The notes under the pieces were generated by a model, which was not told the origin of the DNA, did not search any database, and was given only the letters and a program-made list of their open reading frames with translations. Both the position numbers and the translations under genes were made by a program. Below are positions 23,393 to 35,200 of a stretch of DNA of 64,000 nt, in pieces. The DNA comes from Saccopteryx bilineata. Its lineage: Eukaryota > Chordata > Mammalia > Chiroptera > Emballonuridae. The DNA lies in assembly GCF_036850765.1 (NCBI RefSeq), contig NC_089492.1, positions 106,721,022 to 106,785,021 on the forward strand, read 5' to 3'. How positions within the stretch are numbered: position 1 is the stretch's first letter; every line of letters starts with the position of its first letter.

Positions 23393-23574
23393 TATGTGCA
23401 GCTCCAGGTAGTCCCCCAGGCCAGAAGAACTGTCCACTCGCACCAACACCGCCTCCTTCTGAACCGTGCTAAACCCAATGGCCAGTCTGTCTGCTCGTGT
23501 ACTGGGCCGGTCATTAGGAGGCCACTTGTATGTGATTTGTCCACCACCTTTGCTAAAGATATATGTTGTCCCAG
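23393..23574 (-). CDS. NRXN1: Neurexin-1 exon: start of the last LNS (laminin/neurexin/SHBG) domain, shared by alpha and beta forms
   Basis: Neurexin-1 is a presynaptic single-pass membrane protein that binds neuroligins, LRRTMs and cerebellins across the synapse. Read on the minus strand, the exon is 182 bp: two bases completing a split alanine codon, then 60 codons that end in phase 0 at ...DYLELHI. The translation contains [20 protein letters not shown] and [10 protein letters not shown], the opening of the final LNS domain in the NRXN1 rather than NRXN2/3 version. In rat beta-neurexin-1 numbering the exon carries N103 (codon 23513-23515), S107, R109, L135 and the Ca2+-binding D137 (codon 23411-23413). 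All of these neuroligin/calcium-site residues are present. The split codon after Ala is where the beta-specific first exon joins, and the phase-0 end is where the alternatively spliced SS4 exon follows. It is a single internal exon, so there is no start or stop codon. Exon identity is very likely; the paralog call rests on remembered family sequence. Confidence 0.95.
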
Positions 23575-23604
23575 CTGGAAAACAAAAACCAAAAACAATT
23601 AGTC
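23575..23604 (-). promoter_or_regulatory. NRXN1: Splice acceptor, T-rich tract and candidate branch point of the NRXN1 exon
   Basis: Read on the minus strand, the exon is preceded by TTTTTGGTTTTTGTTTTCCAG split over 23575-23596, a T/G-rich tract ending in CAG. GACTAAT at 23598-23604 is a plausible branch-point match about 25 nt upstream of the AG. The T-tract is broken by G pairs. Confidence 0.85.
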
Positions 23605-24436
23605 CAAATATGTGAAGTGTACACTTCCCCATGTTTGATCCATTGACATATCAGTAAAGTATTAAATTCATACTATGGCCAAGTGAGAAAAAAAATTGAC
23701 AAAGCACATAAGCAAATAACCAATTTCAATCAAACATTCTCACAAAAGAGAAGAGTCTAAAAAAAGGAAGAGGTACCAAAGCATCTCAGTTTTTAATACA
23801 ATCATTAAATCTATCAGCAGGTGTTTCAGAACAAACAGAAGATCACTGCTGTTTCAACTGAGTTGGACAAACATAGAATGTAAGGGGGTTTTAGTTCTTC
23901 TTGCCGGGTTTTTAAGAAATCGTTTATAGTTTAGGAGGAACCGTTGACTTTGGATGCTTCCAAAAGGAGCAGAATCATACATCCACTTGTTTTGAAACAA
24001 AGTCTGCATTCAGATGTGACAGAGTCATACAGCACAGTGAAGCAAATTGCAACAAACATTCTATGAATCAACTTTTATGGGGAATAGGTCTATTCACATG
24101 ACAGATGATAACTAGTGAATGAACAGCCATAAGCCACAGTAGTCATGTCAAGAAAATACAGATAATAGATACCATCCATAGAAGTCAAATCATATTTAAC
24201 AAGCAACATCTAGTAGCTGTCAAACTCCTCAGCATCATGGAAAGACCCATTCTTTTTTTCTAAAGGGAATACCAGTATTACAGCACTTAAGAATAATGCC
24301 ACAGCCACATTTGGTGACTGTGCAAACTTTACTTTATGGTGGCGATGTCAGTAAATTATCCATCTTACTTTAAAGAGTTTTGTTTCCAAACAGGTTTACT
24401 AGGCCTTTAATGCATTCAAGTCTTATATCATTGTTC
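23605..24436. other. NRXN1 intron upstream of the exon
   Basis: No repeat or further exon recognised. There is no GC-rich or His-rich segment that could be the beta-neurexin first exon. Confidence 0.6.
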
Positions 24437-24444
24437 CTCTGGAG

Positions 24445-24763
24445 CAGGGCTCGGGAATCTTGGCTGAGAGAGCCATGAATGCCACATATTTTAAAATGTA
24501 ATCCCGTGAGAGCCATACAACGATCCCTGTACATTACACATTATCCTGTAAAAATTTGGTGTTGTCCCAGAGGACAGCTGTGATTGGCTCCAGCCACCCG
24601 CAACCATGAATATGAGCAGTAGGAAATGAATGGATTGTAATACATGAGAATGTTTTATATTTTTAATGTTATTATTTTTTTTTATTAAAAATTTGTCTGT
24701 GAGCCAGATGCAGCCATCAAAAGAGCCACATCTGGCTTGCGAGCCATAGATTCCTGACCCCTG
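24445..24763. mobile_element. Non-autonomous hAT-type DNA transposon (MITE), 319 bp
   Basis: The ends CAGGGCTCGGGAATC and (reverse complement of the right end) CAGGGGTCAGGAATC are near-identical inverted repeats. A perfect 8-bp duplication, CTCTGGAG, lies at 24437-24444 and 24764-24771 and fits the hAT nTnnnnAn pattern. It has no coding capacity. Subterminal repeats of GAGCCA/TGGCTC are present at both ends. Confidence 0.93.
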
Positions 24764-24947
24764 CTCTGGAGTCTATCTCACTAAATGCAATGAAATGAAT
24801 TCTTTCAGTTAGAATATATAGAGAAGAGATCTCCCTCCACACTAAACGGAACCACAAAAACACTGATTTAGTTATCACAGGAACAGTATTATGGGTACAA
24901 TTTGTAGAGGAGAGTGTAGCCTTCCAATAACAAAGAATGCCACTGCA

Positions 24948-25000
24948 TATTTATTGTGTACCTACTATGTGCTGAACATGGTAAAGAAAGCAATAAGAGT
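24948..25000 (-). mobile_element. MIR fragment
   Basis: ATTTATTGTGTACCTACTAT matches the conserved MIR stretch in reverse orientation. Only about 50 bp are recognisable. Confidence 0.55.
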
Positions 25001-25004
25001 GAAT

Positions 25005-25985
25005 ATTAAAATTTAGGTGACACAGCATACTGTGTTTAGGGAAAATAGCTTCTACCAAGAGGATAGCTTATGTGTACAGTGATATGTTTTCAAGATATAT
25101 ACCCATCAAATTTCTATGATTACCACATTTACCAATTAAGTGACAACATTTATAATATCACATTTATGCACATTTAATTAAATCATTGATAATATCAATG
25201 TTTTCCATTTTTTGTTTTCCATTTTCCTTTTTTCTGTGTTCTGTCTGACATGTTTCCATAGGCCCTTGAGGAACCCCAAAGCACTCTGCAATATGCCTGT
25301 TGGGTCTAAAAGGCCTTGGTGCATAGACTGGACCCAAGAAGCTTGCCAGGATAACACTGGATATAAAAGTGGTAAGACAAAAATTTGTGAAAATGCAAAG
25401 GTAGCGAGGCTGTGCATGTCTCTATTATACATATTTTGGATACTAATGAATAAAAGTAGCTTATCTCTCTCATGTAAAAATAGGTAAGTTATATTTCAAT
25501 GGCACTAGTCAGTGTGCAAGCAAAGACAATTTAGAATACACAGCTTTGCGTATCAGGAATGCCAGATAATGTTTAGCATTATCAGAAGCTTGTTCATCAG
25601 GATATGAGTAATATCCTATTTGATAAATATTTTTCTGCTTAGTAAGTTTTGCAGATGACTAAGTGTTAAGTGTTTTAGTAAAGACTATATTGATAAAAAT
25701 AGGACAAGAACTTATAAATGTGCATATTTCTTTAGAATGGAAATGTGGCGGTAGCCTCTGAGTGCTGGTACTTTATTTCATTTTCTTCCCTTTAATTAAC
25801 TTTGTTCTGTAATGACTATGTATTTCATGTGAATTCAGAAAAATGTTCATTACTAGAGATGCTACTTGACAATATACAACATATCTAAGAATTCAGATAT
25901 TTTTTAGTTATGCACACAAGGCAGTGTTATAAAACAACAAATATCTTACATTACATGGTGTTTGGGGATGTTAAATATCACTTTC
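25005..25985. other. Unassigned intron
   Basis: A 91-codon plus frame and an 84-codon minus frame overlap at about 25180-25490. Neither has recognisable protein features or convincing splice sites. Confidence 0.55.
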
Positions 25986-25989
25986 ACAA

Positions 25990-26150
25990 AAAATGTTTCA
26001 TTTCTTCTTTACTTCTGCATGGAAAGTAAGGCAAGCATTACTCCCATGTTATATTTGAGGAAATTTAGTCATAAAGATTGACTTGTTATCTCATGTTGCA
26101 AACTTGTTTATGTGGCAGAGCTGGTAGGAAACCTAGTATCCAGGCTCCAG
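25990..26150 (-). mobile_element. MIR fragment
   Basis: A decayed reverse-orientation MIR: TTTGAGGAAATTTAGTCATA, then GTGGCAGAGCTGGTAGGAAA and CAGGCTCCAG follow the order of the MIR consensus. Confidence 0.6.
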
Positions 26151-26867
26151 CTCTTATATATATATATATATAATTTTTATTACAGAAACATCTGTGTTAT
26201 TATAACAAGACAGTCAAAAAAAGTTAATTGGATATGTCAGTCTGAATTTATCAAGGCCAACTGTTATCATATTCTAATGTCTCATATCCATAAAGTGACA
26301 TTTGCACCTCATGATCATATACTGTCCTTTCACCTCAAAATTCTTTAAAAAAAAAAAACATGTAAATGTGAAATGACAGAACATTTAATATATGCAGATT
26401 AACTTTGGTATAGGATACACTTCTCAAACTTCTGGAACTATGAAAGTTTCTAGTTGCTCAGTTACAGGACTTGAGGATAATAATTTAAAGGTTTATATTT
26501 TCAGCAAGATAAATGTCACAATACAAATATCATTACTGAAGATTTTATTTCATCCCATATTTCAACTTTTCCAATAAGTGTTACAAGTTGGCAACTAGCA
26601 TGTTATTAGCTACTCTGTCCTTACAATAATTTTCCAATTCTTTAATTTTCAGCAAAACAAAGTTGTAACACTGTGTGTCAAACAATACAATTAGTTCTAG
26701 TGTCCTTTTACTCCAGATAGATCTGAAAAGCAATCTCTCTTCTTTTTTCTTCTCTATGCACAAGAATACATTGAATTGTACTTATTGGCACAATTCCATA
26801 ATAAACAAAGAAATTAAATGTCCAGCCCTGGCATAGTTCTCTCCTACTGACCTCTATAGGAATCTTT
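26151..26867. other. Unassigned intron with a short (TA)n tract
   Basis: (TA)n lies at 26155-26172. Otherwise it is AT-rich with no recognised element. Confidence 0.6.
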
Positions 26868-27220
<353 letters not shown>

Positions 27221-27444
27221 TCACTTTGCATGAACTCTACAAAATCTCTATGCTCTTATAACCTTCCTTTCGCCAAGATAGAAAATGGTTATATACTCTA
27301 TTTTGGTAAGCTTGAGAAAGTGAGAGTATTACAACAATAAAATGTAGTGGGTCAGGTGACTAAAATGTCCAAATATACTTCCTTTAAATTGCATCTTTCT
27401 GAACCAAGGACATGATGTACTTACTGAAACAGAATAACTAAGAC

Positions 27445-27695
27445 ATTAAGAATGTCAAGTCTGGACTCAGGCATACCTTGGTTTAAACTCCAACTGTATC
27501 ACTTACTAGCTCCATGACCTTGACTAAGCTATTTATTCTAAGTCTTCTGGTTCCTACCTGAATAAAATGGGGGTAATAACATGTTACCTCCCAGGGTTTC
27601 TATCAAGATTAATTGGGATATGGCACAGTAACACTTTAGTCCCACTTCTAGCACATAATAAGTGCCCAATGCATTTTAGAGATAATAGGTGGTGT
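27445..27695 (+). mobile_element. MIR element
   Basis: TCAAGTCTGGACTCAGGCAT, GTATCACTTACTAGCTCCAT, AAAATGGGGGTAATAACATG and GCACATAATAAGTGCCCAAT follow the MIR consensus in order on the plus strand. Confidence 0.85.
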
Positions 27696-27699
27696 GTTT

Positions 27700-29362
27700 G
27701 TGTATACATGTGTGGTAAAAATATAAAATAACTAATATTGCAATACTGTTGTTTTATTTCAATATAACAGACTTTAGAAAAGTTTAACTCATTTCAAAGT
27801 TGCATTCAAATCAAATGCTTTTTAAAAAATGACTTTCCTTCACCTCAGTTTTTATTCATCTTTTCAGTATTTCATTTCTTGGATTGGCACTTTTGTCACA
27901 TAAACTCATTATATTATTATGTACATTCACTAATAGTTGACAATGGGAAGGATATTACATTGCACTCAATTGGAACTTTTATGAAAAAAATAATATTAGT
28001 TCATCAACATAAAGCATCTAGGATGGGAAGAATTATACCATGATGCAAAAAAAAAATCATTTTAACCATTAAATAAAGGACTGAGTATATAAAATGAAAT
28101 GGAATCTAGTTTCCTTTTTTAAATTATATTTTTATAGAAGTACATTTTATTTTATTATGTAAGTGAATTCAATGTTCAGCAACAGTACTTCTTAATCAGT
28201 TACAAGCATTTTATCAACATGGAAGAACATGTCACCGTTATTATTTATGCATGTTTCTATACAGCAAACACTAATGTATCAGTTCCATGACTACTGATGG
28301 ATTTATTGCACATTAACCTTGACATCCATCACATTACTGAATGTATGGATGACTCAAACTCAAAGTACTTTTCAGTAATCTTCACATTGAAGTTATACAG
28401 CACATCTATAGTCCTCATGCTAAATTGATTATCAAGGCTAGCTCCATCAGATGCAAATGTAGCAGCATCAACATACTTTACACTGAAAAAATATGTTGGT
28501 AAAATGTACACATGGGCTCTTATTTCTCATGTTTGAACTGCCTGTAATGTTATAATAAGAAATGTTTTTAGACTTCATTTAACACATTTTACATAAAGGA
28601 CTCTTTTTTCTCTTCCTCTTTCTTGCTAACCATCCCCTCCCTAAATGTGCTCACTTCAGCCTCATTTGTTCCTGAAAAAGCTAATGTAGTCCCCCAAATT
28701 GGTGGAAGTTTTCTGAGACAGAAAACCAATGGATGTGTACATACAGGTATGCTTAATTATTGGTTGCTCTGGATCCTTGCTACATGAATAATAATACAAT
28801 TACCTTTTGAATAAACTAGCTTCTAATTTATAACATACATAGATGAATAAAAGGTTCTTTTCCAAAAGCCTATAGTTCTTCAAATGTCATCCTGTAGCCA
28901 ATATGAAACATTTAGGCCATTATGATTCTATTAAATGTAACAGGGATATAGCATTTTTTTCCAGTAACAGTTTGCCAGGCAATCAGACAAAAATTAAAAG
29001 TAAAACAATTATAAGCCAGGGGAACTTTTATTCTTTCTACAACCTTGTCAAGAGGTTGTTTGTTAAATTTAAATTTTCTGAACAACTTCTACTTATGTTG
29101 AAGCATTCTTTTGAGTAAAGTTTATAAAAAGCAAAAACATTGAGAGGGCCACCTTGTATAAAAAAAAAATAAGTTTTAGTCTATGGTAAAATTCCTAAAC
29201 TGATGAAACTTAAAAATATAAACAAATAAATCTTAATTCTATATGTATCCTGAAACAAACTTATTATAGTTAATTATCTCTCTGTTTCTATAAAAAAAAT
29301 TTTGTGAGATCACAAGGAATTATTTCATAAAACTTGGCTCAATAGTTTTCTAATTTTAAAAT
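27700..29362. other. Unassigned AT-rich intron
   Basis: No gene, exon or repeat family recognised. Confidence 0.6.
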
Positions 29363-29374
29363 TTCACATAGGAG

Positions 29375-29699
29375 CCTGACCAGGCAGTGGCACCATGGAT
29401 AGAGCGTCAGACTGGGATGCGGAGGACCCAGGTTCAAGACCCCGAAGTCGCCAGCTTGAGTGCAGGCTCATCTGGATTGAACAAAGCTCACCAGCTTGGA
29501 CCCAAGGTCACTGGCTCGAGCAAGGGGTTATTCGGTCTGCTGTAGCCCCCCGGTCAAGGCACATAGGAGAAAGCAATCAATAAACAACTAAGGTGTCGCA
29601 AAGAAAAACTAATTATTGATGCTTCTCATCTCTCTCTGTTCCTGTCTGTCCCTATCTATCCCTCTCTCTGACTCTCTCTCTATCCCTGTTAAAAAAAAA
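29375..29699 (+). mobile_element. tRNA-derived SINE (type C)
   Basis: Full-length copy starting CCTGACCAGGCAGTGGCACC, with box B GGTTCAAGACC. A perfect 12-bp duplication, TTCACATAGGAG, lies at 29363-29374 and 29700-29711. Confidence 0.93.
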
Positions 29700-29711
29700 T
29701 TCACATAGGAG

Positions 29712-30829
29712 CATTATAAATCAAGAAAGATAGGCAATTTTAAAAGAAAAGATGAATGGAATCAGAGTAATAGGAGTTCCCACCTATAAGATATAATCAA
29801 CTCTAATTCTAAAAAGTAATAACAACAATTACCAAGATTGTGAAGAGACAGCCCTCAATGTTACTGGGCATCTAAGGGTGGAGATATACTAGAAAAAAAT
29901 AAAAATAAAGTAAAGAGTATACATGTATCTTAATTTAAGACTCCTGATGGAAGATGAAAGTTTGTTAGAATAGACAAATACATTGTAACCAGTTAAATTG
30001 TCTAGAGAATAAAACAAGGTTTTACCCATCAACTATTTCTGTTTGTAAAATAGAGCAGGTAGGTACTTAATTAAGCAAAGGGCAAGAAACATGGTGTACC
30101 ATTGAAATGGTTTGTAAACTGAATCCCTAATCTGAGTCAGACTAAAGGAATGAAACTCAAGAAGAGGTTAGCTAATTCCCAGATAATGAAAACCTTATCA
30201 GAGTAGCTCACTACAGTATTTAAGATAGAAGGAACAATGGGAGGTTTTTCATATATGGCAATTTGCATGTTCCACCAGAACTCTAGCCTCTTAGGAATTA
30301 AGAAAATTTATTAAATTAAAAAAAAACAGTTTTTTGACTATTTATAAAATTAAATGCAAACTGAAAAAAACAAGAAAGGTCAAAATTGGGAGGACCCTGT
30401 TTTCGTGCATTGGAATTTTCTGAGAGTGACACTGTAGAGTCATACATGCTACTCTATTAAATGCCAATCATGAACTTGTTCAAGTTCTTTCATAAAACTT
30501 CTTGAACCCATTGCAAATCAGAAATATTGTTAGACTCTCAGGGTCCACGAGGTCTTACTAAGCATTAACAATTAATGTCACCCAAGATTTTAAAGAGAAC
30601 AAAGGAGGCTGAACCACTCAGATTCCACAGTAAACTTAGGAGGCATAAAAGCAGAGACATCCTCACCACTAAGCCAGCCTATATGAGATTCTGTCCCAGC
30701 CAACATACCATTTTAAAATAAAAAAAGTGGTGTGCTTATTCAATAAGAAATTTTAATTAAAATAAAACTATCAAGAAAACGGAACGGCAAAAAGCTATCA
30801 TGATTCTGATGAGGTCAAGAATCATTTCT
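29712..30829. other. Unassigned intron
   Basis: Nothing recognised. Confidence 0.6.
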
Positions 30830-30841
30830 CTCAAAGGTAAT

Positions 30842-31032
30842 GTCCTTTTTTATTTCTTTTTTTTTTTTTATTTTAGAGAGAGGAGAGAAAAAAGGGGGAG
30901 GGGCAAAAGGAGAAAGTATTAACTTATAGTTGTTTCTTGTATGTGCCTTGATTGGGTAAGCCTGGGGTTCAAACTGGCAACCTCAGCATTTTCAGGTCAA
31001 TGCTTTAATCTACTGCATCACCACAGGTCAGG
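30842..31032 (-). mobile_element. tRNA-derived SINE (type B)
   Basis: A minus-strand copy with decayed sequence (GCATCACCACAGGTCAGG at its head). Flanks CTCAAAGGTAAT (30830-30841) and CTCAAAGCTAAT (31033-31044) differ at one position. Confidence 0.87.
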
Positions 31033-31044
31033 CTCAAAGCTAAT

Positions 31045-31943
31045 TTCAATAGTAATTATGCACTTCAATTTCAAAGTAATAAAAAATTTTCCCTTTGCCT
31101 AGTGGCCCAAAGTTTTTCTCTAATAAAAATCTTTTGTCTAATAAACATTTCATATTTTTGTAGTCTATATGTCCCATAATAAAAAATCTATATTCTTATG
31201 ATCTTGGGAAGAATAATATATATATATTTTGAAATGGAACATGTGCACTTTTCATTTTGATATTTGACATTTTTATATTTTGTCATTTATGGCAAGAACA
31301 TGCTACATGAAAAAAGGTCTTAATTATTGTGAAAAGAAATATGCTCCTCTTTAAAAACTGCACTAATTCTTTAGAATGTAAGTGACATCATGGCTGACTG
31401 ACCTTGTCCATATCTCCTAGACATTTATTTAGGAATACCATAAATAGTACACAGACCGCGTGGTGTAGAGAGACTCAAAGCTTCTGGAAGGACACTTAGC
31501 AGAAATGATTCATTTACATTCTGACATTTTCAGAATCTAGCCTGAATTTTTAAAAGGTGTGAGGACTTTGCAAGGCTTTATTATAGGCATCTTGCCTCAG
31601 AAATCATTCAATCCTTGGCTCATTCTAAGACTTCAAAACTGCTGAACAGAAATGTAGAGACAAATCTTTATTATTAATACCATAGTCACTTGTATTCTAC
31701 ACCTCAAGGCCTTATCACTCTTTGGTAGTGATCTCATTTCCTGACCTTAACAGTGTAATTAAATCCTGAACACAAAAGTACACCTGGTTATTTTGAACCA
31801 TTTTCAGTACATACTTAAATAAAAGCCACCATATAAACAATACAATTCGTAATAATTTTAGGTGGAAACCAGAAGTTTTGCTTTTGTTTGTTTTCTAATC
31901 TTAGTTCTTCTCAGTTAACATCTTTCTGCCTATCTGATATATT
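31045..31943. other. Unassigned intron
   Basis: Nothing recognised. Confidence 0.6.
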
Positions 31944-31945
31944 TA

Positions 31946-32282
31946 CCACATTTTCCCATGTATAAGATGCACCCTTTTTAAAAAAATTTGGTGTCTAAAA
32001 CCTGGGTGCATCTTACACAGTGGTTATAAATTATTTTACTTGCATTTCCTGCTTTTTTGTGCTTGTTTTTGCACTCATTGTTGAAGACAGTGATTAGTCA
32101 TCAGACACAGATGAGGACAAGCTAATGGATGGCAGTTTGACAGTGATGAGGAGTTGTATACATTTTATGATGAATAAAACTTGAGTACAAAAACTTTATG
32201 TAATATTTTTTTTTCAAAATTCAGGCTCCAAAATTAAGGTGCATCTTATACACAGGAGCATCTTATACATGGGAAAATATGG
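31946..32282. mobile_element. TA-flanked DNA transposon derivative (pogo/Tc1-mariner type), 337 bp
   Basis: Left end CCACATTTTCCCATGTATAA and right end, reverse complemented, CCATATTTTCCCATGTATAA are inverted repeats, flanked by TA at 31944-31945 and 32283-32284. A second inner GGTGCATCTTA motif repeats near each end. Part of the interior reads as an acidic protein tail: VEDSD, stop, SSDTDEDK from 32080, then in a shifted frame FDSDEELYTFYDE, stop at 32175-32177. This looks like the retained C-terminus of a transposase. It is non-autonomous. Confidence 0.85.
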
Positions 32283-32284
32283 TA

Positions 32285-35200
32285 AGTCATTTTCTGCCAG
32301 ATGAGGCCTCTACAAGAATTATTAACTAATTACTTTGGACTGGAACTGGACAGAATATTAGCTCCTGACTCAGAAGTCACTTCAAACTAAGCTTTAACTC
32401 TATCACCATTTGCAAGAGGAATACACACTTTCTTCCCAAAAGGACTGTTGCTGGTTTACGTTTTTCTGCTGCACACCTGGTTTTTTCAGTCCTGCCTCCC
32501 ACTCTCATTCCAGCCTAATGTGAATTTTCTCCCTTTAGAAATACATCCCCTGTTTTTAACTTGTGAACTATTATGTATCAGAGTTGTCTTTTATTAAAAT
32601 TTTCATCTTGAATGTATGCCTACTGAAGATAGTAGAAGATTAAATTTTTGGTATCTCCATGAGACCCCTGTGCTTTTATTCATTTATTAACCATTAACAA
32701 GGACCTAATATATACCGTTAACTAAGTCAGGAATATTGATACCATAATAAATAACAGAAGGCTTCTGATTCTCAGATGCCTGTAGCAAATACCACACTTA
32801 AATCCATTAGCAAAATGGAATCGCCTGTAGTTAAATAACAATCTGAAGAATTTCACCAGTCAAATACAACACGCTAAGATGAGGGAATAGATTGCTTAGA
32901 CTGCCCTGATGATGAACACCATTCTCTATTTCATTTTGTCAGAGTAACAAACAACTGTGATGAAGAGCCATGAAACTCTTTAATCAAGGAATGGTGAACA
33001 TAAGAGAATCAGTATCTGTTCCTACAATTTGCCTGATAACCTATCAAATAGATCTCCATATTTTATAGGGAAGAGCAGGATATAGCCTGCCAGTCCTTTA
33101 AGAATTTATTAATTATCAGAGAAACCCAAGATATAGCACTGTAACCAAATAATCAAAATTAGCACCCCCAGAAATAAAACATATCAAATTCAGATCCTCC
33201 AAATATGATATGCTGAGACGAGCACATCATTTCTGTACTTTTTTTTGCCAAAAATGCATAGCCTCAGTCTAATCATAAAAAAACATCCAAGAAACTCAAA
33301 TTATGAACATTCTACAAAATAACTGGCAACATTCTTCAGGAGTCAAGATTTGGAAAAACAGAAAAAGATTGAAGAATTGTCTTAAATTGGAGGAGACCAA
33401 GAAGTCATGACAACTAAATGTAATGTGAGATTTTGGTTTAGATCTTGAACCGCAATTCTTAAATTTCTGTATGTCTTGAATTTCTATATTTCCATTCAAT
33501 AGCCATTATTCACATTGTATCACCTTCAATCTTTAATGTTTGAATAAATACTCATCTCTACTTACCTGATACTTTCTTGTCCCTTCTTAACTCTAACCTA
33601 CCTTAATTTAAATCAACCTCAATGATTAAACCACTGTCTACCAAATTAAGTGAAAAATCATTATGATATCTTGAACATCCTCCAAACATACCAATCCTCT
33701 ATTTTAGCCCAATTGGAGAATTTACTTGGTCTCCTGAAATGCCCCCAAATTCTTTTTAATATGATTCTGAAAAAATAAGTACAAATGTATTTTGTAGGAA
33801 GGATTTTCATGACAAAAGTCACAGATGCACAAAATAGGTTCCAGAAATAGGAGATAGAGCCACTTATATTAATAAAGAAGCTGATACATTTTTAAAAACC
33901 ACTTTTTTCCATCTATTTGTCTCCTGAATAAAATCTCTAGATAAATACAGAGTACAAATCATACAATAGAAATTATAGGACAATTCAAGGTCAGTGTTAA
34001 AAAAGAGATTCAGTTCCAATATCTCAGTATATTCATAATTCTATGAAATGCAAATTTCCTTTGACAAAGAGCCATATAACTCCACAAATGTATAAAAAAT
34101 GTGATATTACTGTCATAAGAGAGAGAATATATTAAATAAAAGGCATCTTTATGATATTTGCTACTTATCACAAATATGTTCATTCCATCTTTATCAGAAA
34201 ACACTTCTAATTTAAATCCTGCTGTATGTTTAGTAAAAAAAGTAACAGTAACAGCAACCTAAGTTAAAACAAAATATATCTACCTTTGGTTTGTTTATTC
34301 ATTCCTTATCTCAGACTCTATGAAAAAGCTTATGAAGATAACAATAAGGATAAAATCCAGCCAATTCTCTAATATCAATCCACATACTTTCATAATAAAA
34401 GTAACAAAAAGCAAAATATTGGGAAATTAGATCCCTTCCTTTGACAAGCCATTGTGGGAATTTGCAAGACTTAAAATCCAAGGATATGAGAGTTTTTTTA
34501 ACCCATGCAGATATTTAGCCAATGGAATAAAACAAAGATATAAATTTTGAAAGTGATGAAGGAAAAAAATTTAGTTTTCTTCAGAGATCTTTCTGTTTCA
34601 CTCGCATGTGAAGATATATGACTATGTGTGGAGCAAGTTTTGAAGTTGAAATGCTTGAACATTAGAGGGTGGATTAAAGTGCCAAATCAGCCCTGGGGAA
34701 GTGTCAAACCTTTCTTCTTTTGTATTTGGTTCATAAAATTCTATCTTCCTAGAACACTCAGTTTCCCAATCTCCAAAGACCCTTGGTTTGAAATATAAGT
34801 CTTTGAGCTCTAGGTCTTCAAATAGCATCTCTAAAAATAGTTGAAAAAGACCTGTAGGACCATGAGGGAAGTACACTATTGGGGTGAGGTAGGCTTCAAA
34901 CTTAAAACCACTCTTGGATCACCCTCTAAAGTTTAATTCTTTTTAAATTGGTTATTGTATTCAAATGAAGTTGCCTACCATCTGTCTTTAGAGTCCTTAA
35001 AATTAAGTTTTATGATTCTTGCAGGGAAAGAGGACACTTCTAACTCAGTATAATCTGCTTACTACTATCTATCACTAATTAAAATTAATTATTAATCATG
35101 TGACTCCTTTTTGTTTAGAATATTCTAAAAAAATTATTAGAGCATTGCATGCTATACTGCTCCTTCTTTGGTACATTAAAGTCATAGTCATATAACGTTT

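Noticed and set aside
25178..25487. Overlapping 84- and 91-codon frames as a possible extra exon
   Set aside because: No recognisable protein features, and no convincing splice-site pair.
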